A stretch of DNA of 64,000 nucleotides from Margaritifera margaritifera (Eukaryota; Mollusca; Bivalvia; Unionida; Margaritiferidae): NCBI GenBank assembly GCA_029931535.1, contig JAQPZY010001569.1, positions 775,001 to 839,000 on the forward strand, given 5' to 3'. Made by a program: the position numbers and the translations under genes. Within the stretch, counting starts at the first letter, position 1. Every line of letters starts with the position of its first letter. Shown here in pieces: positions 11,001-24,130 of the stretch. Below the pieces are notes generated by a model. It did not search any database and was not told where the DNA came from. It saw only the letters and a list, made by a program, of their open reading frames with translations.

Positions 11001-14000
11001 GCCCGACGTCTATGATGAGAACTTCATCCGAATGTTAACGTTATTTCTGCCAAGAGCTTAACGAATAAAAATGTTTTGGAGTATTTCTGATCCACCCAAA
11101 AGTGCTGAGTATTACCACATTATACACCTACTTCCGACGAATTGTATCATTCTTCATCGTTCTCTTAAAGACATGCATACACGTTTATAGAAATAAGCAG
11201 AACAGGAAACATATCGACAAAATATATTAAGAATTATTTTGTCCTGTCTACCATTGTCAATGTCTCGAAATTATCAAACTATACCTTGAAGATGCCTAAT
11301 GATGATTATCAAACATTACCTTGAAGATGCCTAATGATGATTATCAAACTATACCTTGAAGATGCCTAATGATGATTATCAAACATTACCTTGAAGATGC
11401 CTAATGATGATTATCAAACTATACCTTGAAGATGCCTAATGATGATTATCAAACTATACCTTGAAGACGCCTAATGATGATTATCAAACAATACCTTAAA
11501 GATGCCTAATGATGATCATCAAACATTACCTTGAAGATGCCTAATGATGATTATCAAACAATATCTTGAAGATGCCTAATGATGATCATCAAACATTACC
11601 TTGAAGATGCCTAATGATGATCATCAAACAATACCTTGAAGATGCCTAATGATGATTATCAAACAATGGCTTGAAGATGTCTAATGATGATACCAAATAC
11701 ACTTATAGCTGTTACAGAGGCAAGATATGCAGAAATGAAGAACTTATAAAGCTTGGGAATTTTTCAAGTTAAAACTTAAGCAACTGCAATGGCTCGCATT
11801 GCAAACTCCTCACCCATTACACTGCCCATTCTACCCCCCTCCACTCTCCGTACTCACCTCACCCCCCTTGACAGAGACTCGTGGGTTATAAATGCAGAGT
11901 ATGTCACCTATATATGCATGATGCGCACTCCTGATACAATTGGATGTATAAAAGTTTAGTTACAAAACATTTGAAAATGTCATTGGAATTGGCATTTTTT
12001 TATATTTCACCTTTCACATCCTCACATGGACCCCAGGGGCGGGAGCTGAGAATAGCACCACTGTTGCAGATGGTCACCACAGGGGCAACATAACTACAAA
12101 GTTTTGTGAAATTGCACACAGCGGTGTAGGAAATGTGGCAACGAACAGACTAGCGAACGGACAGACGGAAGGTATCAGAATATCCAGGACACTTTTTAAT
12201 AATAGGGACAAAACTCAAGCCAAATTTTTGTTTCTAAAATTTGCTAACATAATAGCATTCTTACTGCAGGTCTTATGCAAAAATTCTGAATAATAATTGT
12301 ACTTATACAATTATATTTTATTCTACGGCAGAATGATTTCGTTTCGTATACAAAAAATTCTTCTGAAAAAAAAGTTTTTAAGTATACTTGAGGACTGAAA
12401 AATGTATCTTATGACATAGAAATCGCTAAACGGGCACTGTGTAAACGATAAAATATACCAGATTTAATAGACACATCATCTTCAGCTTATATCAATTTTA
12501 ATGTTGCACGTCCCTCACAACTTTAGTAGGTTACTAATGGCAATTAGAGGCTTCATTTAACCGATGCAGATAAATCAAGAGATTGCAACGTGTATTTTTT
12601 CCTCTTTCTTTGAGTTTAAGACTTGGGCGTTACAAATGATTACTTTAAGACTTGGACATTACAAATGATTATCTTTAGGACTTGGACTTTATAGATGATT
12701 ATCTTTAAGACTTGGACATTAGAGATGATTATCTTTAAGACTTGGACTTTACAAATGATTATCTTTAAGACTTGGACATTACAAATGATTATCTTTAAGA
12801 CTTGGGCTTTACAAATGATTACCTTTAAGACTTGGACATTACAAATGATTATCTTTAAGACTTGGACATTACAAATGATTACCTTTAAGACTTGGACATT
12901 ACAAATGATTACCTTTAAGACTTGGACATTACAAATGATTATCTTTAAGACTTGGACATTACAAATGATTACCTTTAAGACTTGGACATTACAAATGATT
13001 ATCTTTAAGACTTGGATATTACAAATGATTATCTTTAAGACTTGGACATTACAAATGATTATCTTTAAGACTTGGACATTACAAATGATTATCTTTAAGA
13101 CTTGGACATTACAAATGATTACCTTTAAGACTTGGACATTACAAATGATTATCTTTAAGACTTGGGCTTTACAAATGATTACCTTTAAGACTTGGACATT
13201 ACAAATGATTACCTTTAAGACTTGGACATTACAAATGATTATCTTTAAGACTTGGACATTACAAATGATTACCTTTAAGACTTGGACATTACAAATGATT
13301 ACCTTTAAGACTTGGACATTACAAATTATTATCTTTAAGACTTGGGCTTTACAAATGATTATTTTTAAGACTTGGACATTACAAATTATTACTTTTCAAG
13401 CTCATAGTTATCTGAATTCAACCAAAAATATTCATTAGAATGATCATGAAGAGTGGTATATCTAACAATTGCAAGATTAATTGGTGTCTTCTGAGTTAGA
13501 TGTTATCAATGTAATAGTTTGAAGCAAAGGTATAAGAAAATGTTTCGAAGTTGATAATATGGGAGACTAAGAAATAAACAAAAGATCCTACAAAAGATCA
13601 GGTTAACTCGAATTTTTTCTATTTAAAATCAAATTCAACTGCGATATGATTTATATGATTTTAAAATCAAATTCAACTGCAATATGATTTATAAGATTTT
13701 AAAATCAAATTCAACTGCAGTATGATTTATATGATTTTAAAATCAACATGTTATTATTTTCAAACTGTGGATTCCACACAATATTTGAATTTCTAGTTCA
13801 GTTTCCATTGTCTCTGACAATATCTTTTTAGCTTTCACTTTGATAGTATGAGATGGACTGATAAAAAAGCATATTTAGAGAAAGGCAAACCTCAATGTCA
13901 TCAGACACATGAGTCGTATATTTCCAACGAAAAGCGTCGTTCGAAAGAAGTTTCTTTGTGTAGGCTACATAATACACTATAGTGGTACCTCTGACAATAT

Positions 14001-14800
14001 TTCTTTGCTATAGGGATCACAGTGCGATTTAAACGTACATAATTTAACAATAGCATTTTTTGATAAGAAATCTTTTCTGGTCAGTAATTTGCCAGATAAT
14101 TATTGTCTCCGATTTGCACCAAGGATGTAGCCTTCTTGGATGGCACAAGTTAAAAATATAACTGACTTTAGATGGAAGAAAATATTATCCAGCAATTTGT
14201 AAATTTAATAGAAAATAGAAGTTGATGATAATGAACGGGAAGTGCGCAGGACATAGACAGACCCAACAGATTAATTGCACAGGATCCATTAAAAGAAAGA
14301 TATGTTAAAAACTCTCGAAGTTAATGTTAGGTACATAATTTAGGTTGTCTGACTTGTACGTGGAGGGGTGGGGTGGGGTCGGGTGAATGGAAATCACTGG
14401 TAAGATTTACGCTACAATAAATAAATAAAGAACCAAAAATAAAGAAGCAATAAAAATAAATAGTTAAATCACAAGCATTTCGTATTGTAAATTAAAAAGC
14501 AATAAAGAAAGATGAAATAAAAAGGCAAAATAAATAAAAAAAATAATTCATTAAATTACAATTATTTATTCTCAGAATATATGTTGTCAATGATTATGTA
14601 TTAACGCTTGCAATTTTTTTTTAAGGTATTTGATGCTTTTACTGTGATAGTTTCCTTCCTTACCGATGTCATCTTTATAGCTTTTCTGCCAACAATCGAC
14701 ACCACAGATTTTGTATTCATCTTGACATTGCTTCTCCCATGGAGGGTTATCAGAGTTGTTAACAGTAAGTCAATTATATCTATATCTATCTATCTATCTA

Positions 14801-14878
<78 letters not shown>

Positions 14879-16038
14879 TTTATTTATTTATTTGCATAAC
14901 AAATTCTTCTTCTTAGACTTGGCATTAGGCAAACGAAACTTTATTTACAAGTTTTTTAGATAACGAGAAGCTGGCAATATTTTTGCCTATTACAAAATCA
15001 AGAACAGAGGACGCAAACCGAGCTGTCACCAATGAATTTGCAGAGGTTTGACTGACTTCGATGCAATTCACGTCTGAAGATGTCTCATCATTTTGGCAGT
15101 GGATTATATAAAAGTTATATAGATTCAAAGACTATGATCTATATGATAGTTATGAGTCTATTTCATTCAAATAGATTGTACGTCAATTGTACATATCGAG
15201 AACACAGCTCTTTATTAGATGAGAAATTCGCTCCAACGTGCAAGATCAGCAATATATGCGAGTAGTTTGGAAATATAATTTTTCTCATATCTTTTCATTT
15301 TAGGTTTGGTAGTAGCAGTGAAAGATCACGAACATTTTCGGCTGAAACTCGTGTACGGACGGAAGAAAAAGATTCAGAACAACTTGCGAGATACAGAAAA
15401 CCTTATGCATAAATACAGGGTAAGGCGAGAACACAACTGGATTATGTCACATCTCATTATTTTATAAGTTCCGAAAAAATAGAACACCAATGTGATAAGG
15501 AAATCAAAGTTGAAAGAAGAGAGGAAAATACTTACAATAAAGCTTCTCAGCATAAATAGACATAAGAGTTACAAGTATAACTTTAACTTTGAAAATCAAT
15601 AAGTTCACCCCATTGATTCCCCAGAGTAATAACTATCAGCAGAAGCAAAATGATTAGTTTTTCAAACTTGTAGAAAGCTCAAGGACATCTTTTCCCTTAT
15701 AATGTAGATAGGCACATATTTTTATACTGTATTTATAGCTCTATTGCTATTGGTATTTAGATAGGCACATATTTGTATACTGTATTTATAGCTCTATTGC
15801 TATTGGTATTTAGATAGGCACATATTTTTATACTGTATTTATAGCTCTATTGCTATTTGTATCAATAGCAAAGAACATGAATTTCTGCGTAAAATATTAA
15901 CAACGTGTACATAGTTTTCAAACCTTGTATACAAGTGAAGATACTTTGATTCTTGTAATTGGTAACATTAATTTTCCTATCTTATGCAACTGTCTATGTC
16001 ATGTGCAGATAATTAGGGCTTTCATAAAATGCCCAGAT

Positions 16039-16102
<64 letters not shown>

Positions 16103-17333
16103 TCCTCAAATATGATTTCTTAAACAATTCCGGTTGTTATGTACGTACATATAATTATTTAAACCGGTTTTGTTTTATTTGTTTTTTTTTACCAGGCATA
16201 TAATTTGAATGCAATTATCAATATTCTTATAACTGCAAAACATTTTCATAATCTGCAATTGACCCTTTGGAAAAAGGAGAATGCTCCGCCAACTCATTTG
16301 CATATTTACTGAAATATAGCGATATCAATGCACAGGCGATAAATGAAAAGCGCACTTTCAGTGTGCATACCGGCTCTTTCGTTTGCAGGAGGTGTGCAAA
16401 GCATGAACTGACCAGCCGAAATTCACATGTATTATGAATCTGCATGTATGTAGGTCTTACTAGCAGGTCAGTCAGTACTATAGGGATCATACATGGTTTT
16501 TTTTTATCAACTTTAGCCGAAGCCCGAGGGGGTCGTTGAAGCCTGAGCCCGAGGGCGAAGTTTTCAACACACCCGTGGGATTTGGCGAACGTTGATTCCA
16601 GAGATAGTAATAATAATAATAATTAAAAAAAAAAAAAAAAAAAAAAAAACATGTTGGAATTGAAAGTTTCCTAGTGAAGGCGTCCATCTGGTACGTTACC
16701 TTTATTTAATGCTTTTCCATGGTGACACGCATTCCCGATCAGCTGATTTTAAACGGTATATGTATACGAGTATCTCGCAAGAGAAACAACTTGGAAGATC
16801 TATTGAGAATAATCACTTTTGCTAATCGTTAATCATAATATATGGCATTACTGATGTATAGAGCAACTACCAGATGTTTGGCAGGTAAATACATGAAATT
16901 ACACAGATTCTGAACCGTGTTTTGATTCATGCACATCGATTCAGTTCTATGGAGCAGACGAGTTGAAAGCCATTATTTTGCGTGCATCATTATTTCTATC
17001 ATCTGCGTGAATACGATGTTTTCGGGCAAAAGAGAACGCATCTTATTTCTGAACTCAGAAAGTTTATCAGTTTTGTGCGATTGGAAAATGTAACAGGGTT
17101 GGATGTTTTCAGTCAGTACACACATGATGCGGAAAGCAGTCATTTGTTTTGCGTGAGGCCCGGAAAAGGATAAGTATAACAACCTACCAGGGCATCAATG
17201 GCGCGTAAAATCCTATGTTGATACATGGAGACGGCCACATTGATACACCTCGTTCAACAATGTTGCGCACACATTTTTATGTAAGAATATAGTTTTTAGA
17301 CCTGCCAAGAAGACCTGTACACATTTCGGTCTA

Positions 17334-17387
<54 letters not shown>

Positions 17388-19529
17388 GAGAGAGAGATTT
17401 GAAGATGACAGCTACGATTCATGCCATTGATAAGGAATTTTGAGTTCTTCGCAGGTGAGAGGAGAATAATGGTAGTAGATATGAATCTTTTAATAACCAT
17501 ATAATTATAAAGCAGTTCAATCGATTGGCGGTGCATAAAATTCACAAGCAGGTCAGCATAATCAAGCTACAGAAAATGCACGAACGTCACAGATGACATC
17601 AAAGGGAAAGTTGCAAATCACATAATACTGCAAATAAATCACTCTTCTCTGCAAAAGGAGCTCAGTTACTTTTCCTTTGAAATATTGAACCTCTGCACTT
17701 CTTGAATAAAACAATGCCCGTTTTGTCATGATATATTAGAGGTTAGATTTAAATAACAATACACATTTGTTCAAATCAAAACTACAGTATAATTATAAAT
17801 TATCATCTTACCGTTGTCTTAAATGTGCTGACAGACCCGTCACATGCACCAAAAATCATCGCTCGGTTTACCTGTAGAACATGCCGCGTATGCCAGTAAT
17901 TATAAGACCCACGATTTGGCCGGTAATATCTATTATTGACCTTAGGGTAATCTGAGTAAGGTGACGTCAAAATATGGTGGAAGCGGTACCGCTACGGATT
18001 TTTTGTGAGGCGCCGTCGTAATATGGTGTTGTAAAGAGGTGTTGTGACTGTGTAGTGTAGTGCCTGTTCTGTGAGAAGATTTTGGGTATTTAGTTGTCTG
18101 TTTCACTTCGGCAATTCCTTTAACTAGTGGAAGTGATGTACCTTATTGTGAGGTAAAACAAAAATGGCAGCAAGTCAAAGACAAAATGGTTAATCTTCTT
18201 GGAAAACAGTCGGGAGACGGGGGTACTAGATACATGCCATTAGCTGGACTGAATGGTGGACATAATGGCGGGCCTAAAAAGCGTCAGAGACGAACAATAA
18301 ACGGGGCAAGTAATGCATTTTCTTTAATACATTTGAATATATGCGATTATCAATAGAAATATTTTTAAAAAATGAAAAATGATGATACACTTTAAAGTAT
18401 TTTTGAATGCGTACAGTCGATAACAATAAGCAATAATCGACGGCTTGAAAAAGTCGAGCATTCTTATATCAGTTGCATAGCTACCTGGGCAACATACGTG
18501 ACCATGTGAAAGTGTTACAATACAAGAACATTTGATACCGAGTCACGCAACAGGAGAAATTGCCTGATTTTAGGGTTCATAAGCTGGTTGGTGAACATTA
18601 TACAGTCTCATTGAAAACATTCTTGAGTGAACAACCTGAAATCGACCCTGACGAGATATTCTAACAGCGTGCACATAGAGTCGGTCGCCATCAGAAAAGA
18701 TTAGTCAACATCTGGAAGAAACCAAATATACAAATCTCTCATCGTCCGAGTATAGCAGCATTCAGAGATTAGCCTGATGTTGAAATAATTTTGGACAATG
18801 CACATAAGTCAAAGGGAGTGGATAAGACATAGAGAAAATCTGGATACCCGAAAACCATCATGGAAAAGAATGAAATAGGAAATGTTGGATACCCGAAAAC
18901 CATTATGGAAAAGGATGAAATAGGAAATGTCGAGTCCGGATGCCAAGTTTACAATCGCTTACCCAGCGAAAATAATCAAGAATGGTCGAGTGACCGCCAG
19001 TTCCTTCGCTAACTGGTATAAGGTGATATGAAAGTCAATGATGTCACAGAGTAACATTAATGACCACGTAAACAATACAGAAAGTGGTACCCAGTCGAAA
19101 AGCCCTATAACTGATAATACATTAAAATCATCTTGTAAAAAGGAAAATTTGAATATTAATTGTGCCGAAAATTCAATAGATATTGAACTTGCTTCTTTGA
19201 ACGTATATGGGTTGATGATATAGACGTGATTTCGGGTTATAGGTTTATTCATCAAACAAGGAGACAAAAATATCTTCGTCAATCCGGTGGTTTTTGGGCG
19301 TTTATAAAAAATGAACTTGTGGTTTTATTACGTGTATTTTATTCATCCAATTACTATGTATTGTGCTTCAAATTATAAAAGTCAATCGCAAATGATGACC
19401 AAGATCTCATTTTGTGTGCTCTTTTTCCTCTTGAAAAGTAACATTTTTTAAGTGATGATGTGTAATGTGTGTATTACATACCAATGTAATTTTGCTGAGA
19501 GTTGTGAATGCAACAACATGTGATGAAAA

Positions 19530-19577
<48 letters not shown>

Positions 19578-21647
19578 ATATATATTTCTGGCTAATTATC
19601 TGAATTGAGACAATACAGTCAGAGATTATTTTAAGAAAGAAGTTTCTTCCTTAGATTCCAAACATTTATCACAAAAGTGTGCTAGTCAAGATACATTTTT
19701 GAAAGCAAGGACTAAAACTCCTTGATTTTTATAGATGTTTTAATATTGAATGGAAGGTGTGGTAAAGATAAACATGTTGGAAAATTCACTTTTGATAATG
19801 GATAATCTATAATATTTACCTGTGAAAACCCCAACACTTATAAAAGATTCTAAGTTATTGATCTAAATTCACTTTTTAGTGACGGTTATTCTTTACTGAC
19901 CCTTCCTATCTCTATCAAGTCTGTGGCAAAACGTAAGTCAGGTGATACATTTAAAGGATTTATAAAACCCAAGAATGAGTACAAAAAAGAACAATGTTGT
20001 GCCATTACAAATCCAAAAGTTTTGAGTGAATTAATATCATGTATTAAAGCACAACAGCCCATTATTACTTTAGAGAATAAAACTGATTTAAATCTTATTA
20101 TCGAGCAATTATCATTCCGTTTCAGGTCATCAGCTGGCAAAACATTTAAAACTATACGCAAAATTGTTACTCGTCCTGGATTTAGTAGACCTGGGTTTGG
20201 CAGTGAAATAAGTTAAGAATGAAATACAATAATGCCAAGAAATTGTTTGACATATACCCAAAACAGATGAATAAGAACAAATGAAAGAAAAAGTCGATTA
20301 TATAAGAAAACTATGAATAAAAATATAAATATTCACAATAATATTACATGTAATAAGCTTAGAAAACTTCACTCTAGGAAACAAAGAGATTTTTGGAAGA
20401 TTATGAACAAGTTAGAAACGCAACATGAGAATTTTGGATATGAAAATTGAAGAGTTGTGTGTCTTTTTTAAAAGAACTTTAACACAATCCCAGTGACAGA
20501 TGAAAATTGTGTATCAGATTTTAAAATCAATAATGATGATGAAATTCTCAATGCCTACATTACTAGTGATGAAATTACTTCTTGTGCTAAGAAACATAAG
20601 AAATGTAAAACTTTTCCCAATGACAGAATTTTAAAGCAACTTTAAATCTAATGCTTCGTCTGTATGAAAGTCTTTTTTATTTAATTCTTGATTCCGGAAT
20701 TATACCGGATACCTGGCTGGCTGGCATTATACGACCTATTTACAAGGGTACTGGAAGTCAAATTAATCCAGAGAATTACCGTCCAATAACTATAATAAGA
20801 TGTTAAGGAAAACTGTTCACGTCAATCTTGAACAACAGATTAACATATTTATCGATCTTTCTGGTATTCTAGAAGAAAACCATGCTGGATTTCGTAAAGG
20901 TTACTCAAAAACTGATCCTATTTAAGTTTTACGTTCCATCACTGACATTTTTAAAGTAAGGAAAACGAAATTTGTTATTGAGTTGACTTTCAAAAAAGCA
21001 TTTGATTCAGTTGGGATAGATGGTTTTTGGCAAATATTTGATGGGTATACAATCTTGTTTTAAGTTTAATGCCGAACAAACAGCTTTTTTCGCTTGTATT
21101 AATTGTCTTCGACAAGTGGAAAAATCTCTCACCTTGACTGTTTTCTTATTTTGCTAATGATTTAGAATTTTGGTGTGTCAAAATAACTGTGATGGAATCA
21201 AATAAATTTTTTACATGATGATGTTACACTGTTACGCGAGGTTTATTTTTCCTTTTGTATATGATGCTGCCATAATAGCTGAGAATGAATCTTAGATCAG
21301 AGCAAACAAGATTTTGGTTATCTGTTTTAGAAAAATTGTCGAAAGGACAAAAGCTTTAAATTTATAGAACAGATATCCAATTGTAAGAATATTTAATCAA
21401 ATTTTTAAGAAAGTGTACGTACCTGCCATGAGATTCAGGACGTCAAACCATAAATTAATTGTTGAAATTGGTCGATTGGAGAAAATTCCATATGAAAATA
21501 GAAAATGTACCAAATGTCAGAATAATGTTTTGGGTGACAAATTCCATACCCTCATTGAGCGTTAGTTATTCAGGGAGTCTAGGCTGAATTTGGTTAATAA
21601 ATATGATTGCATATACTCTTTGGACTCGTAATGTTGAGCTACTCAGT

Positions 21648-21715
<68 letters not shown>

Positions 21716-24095
21716 TTTATGTCTCTTTTCATTCTTTTATTTATATATTGCTCAATGATGACTTCTTACATAATATAACTTTGATTGTTCTTCACATATG
21801 TCATATATAGGGCCTGAGTATGATTTTTGTTCTCAATAAAGTTTTGCTTTATTCTGTTCTCTGCGTTTTCTTTTGCTATTTGGATGTTCTGTTAAACATT
21901 AATTCGGAGTTCTATCAAACGGATCAAATACTTACGAGTTTGGAAAGGGATACAGGCGATATGCTATATTAGACAGTAGTCATCTAAAAAGAAAAACAAA
22001 ATGACGAGGTCTGACAGGATTGCATGTACATGACGTGAGAGTGAGTCAGGAGATGAGAGCGTAAACAACAACGACTGTCTTCAGACAGCACAGGTAGTTC
22101 TACCAATATTTCTAAAGCTTCTCATTTTGACGTAAGTCTGATGTCTGTTGAGAATTTCAAGGCCATGAATATTGATGCAAAGTTGCACACTATATTTGCA
22201 TGTTTGAAGTAATGTTTGTTCTGTCCAGAATAAGCTGAATCGGGTCAAAAAGTCCGCTCAGTTGAATATACAACACCTGAGTCATATTATCGATTACTGA
22301 CCGTGTAAAACTGCTCAAGGAAAATTGCATAGACCCTGAAGCTTGAAACAGGAGAAACATCTTCTGTTTCGTGGGATGCCTGAAGTTGTGGGTGACGATT
22401 GCTGCGCAATAATGAAATAGTTCTGTATACAGAACCTAAATATTTTCAGAGAGGACTCCGAACTGGGCGCAGATATCATAGTGTTACAGTGTGGGTACGG
22501 GTGTGTTTTATGTAATCCACCGACCCATGATTGTTGCGTTTCGAGACGTACCCGGGAATGGAGTAGATTTTGACGAATGCAAAGGCGTTATCAGGCACAA
22601 TTTTGAGATGGACAGGAATTATCCAAAATGAACTTGCCATCGAAAGCATTCAACTCTGTAGTATGAAGAAAAACAAAGTCGACAGTAGAGATGAATCTAT
22701 TTACACGGCCATCACCGGCAGAAGCACGGACTTGGAATCTAATTAGGACAACTCGGATAAAATCATAGCTGAGAACCAATCAGGATCTAAATCCCAAGTA
22801 AAGCGTACTTACAAGACGTGTCAAGTTTATTGAAAGTCGAAAGAGTACTCAGTGATTGTGGTTTCAAGTAACGATGTATGTGCTGTTGACCAGACCGATC
22901 TGTTTACACGTTTCCTTCGACAGAGTTCATCTTGCAAGCGACCAAGTGGTACGCAAAATGAAGGAAAGAGAAGTGTCCCACGCGATGCCTGCATAAATCA
23001 TGGGAATCAGGGAAATACATTCAGTGTTTTAAGGGAAAATGCAAGTGCTGTTGATCAGAAAACGCGATCTGAATTGTCACCGCGTCACACTTGCCCGAGC
23101 GTATCGCAAAATGACAAGAAGAAGATGAGCATGCAGACTAGCGTACAAAGTGCAAGTGTCCGCAGGGATACTTAGGAAAATGTGGAAAGAAACCAGTCGG
23201 TAATAAAACACCCAAAACACGGCATTTTAAACAGTTAAAACGCCGTTGAGAATTAATCTCAGATTTGACATTTAATATCCAAGTTTAGGGATGGATATAG
23301 GTGTTTTTTCTTGGAGTTTTGACGAAAAAGGCATGAAATTAGGATCTTTAAATGTAAGCGGGTTAAAATCGATGCTAAATTATCCTGAAATGGGTGAAAA
23401 GTTAAGTAACTATGACGTTTTGGTTGTCATCGAGATCACACTTGATCCATCAATGGTTTCAGTTTCATACAGTAAGGTTTATGTGCCCTTCTTGGTCATT
23501 ACAACATGTCTTTTGACCATATGACTTCCAACGAGTACAGCAGAAACTATATATTGTAATTAATTTTAACTGATAGGAGTACCTAGATTACAATATTGTA
23601 ATTACAAATAGGTAATTTATTCAACTGCCACTTAAACAAGCAATTTAGTATCTTTTAGTTTCTGAAACGTCACAGAAAATGACAGTCGAAAATATTTTAA
23701 AACAATTTGGATTAAACCCCTATAAATGTACATGAGAGCACATGCACAGGTGTCTTCACACAATACTGTTCATCTATTCAAACCATAGTGGTCACTAATG
23801 TAACGGATGAGTAACCACAACTTTACAACTACAGGTGTACGGGGTTAATTCAAAACAAAATCTGGATCATTTGAACTTCGTGAATCTTTGGTGAAGTTTA
23901 GAAAACTAAAAAAACAATTCCTTGTTCTAGTGGCAGTTGATTCACTATTATACTTATTTATAATTACAACAATGTAATCTAAGTACTCCTATCAGTTAGA
24001 ATTAATTACAATTTATAGTTTTTGCTGTGCTCATTTGAAGTCATGTGGCCAGAATATATGGTGTAACGACCAGGAAGGGCGCATAAACCTTAAAC

Positions 24096-24130
<35 letters not shown>

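Larger units (their letters stand above)
10785..14625 (+). other. Intron between microexon and S3-S4 exon
   Basis: Three tandem arrays lie here (11,270-11,690; 12,614-13,396; 13,615-13,745). 11,990-12,180 has GGACAGACGG-type sequence similar to 52,070-52,100, probably a dispersed repeat. The rest is AT-rich with no coding signal. Confidence 0.7.
18000..21850 (+). pseudogene. Decayed LINE retrotransposon, copy 1
   Basis: Parts appear in LINE order but with many frameshifts and stops. ORF1-like pieces lie at about 18,190-18,960 (AHRVGRHQKR, then RPSIAAFRD). An endonuclease start is at about 19,187 (ELASLNVYGL). Connection sequence follows at 19,923-20,213. Reverse transcriptase lies at about 20,540-21,050 (DSGIIPDTWLAGIIRPIYK, NPENYRPITI). 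A C-terminal zinc-knuckle-like tail (PYENRKCTKCQN in one frame) is at about 21,480-21,530. AATAAAG at 21,835 may be the 3' end. A 43-bp tandem duplication sits at about 18,840-18,930. Exact clade is not assigned. Confidence 0.8.
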
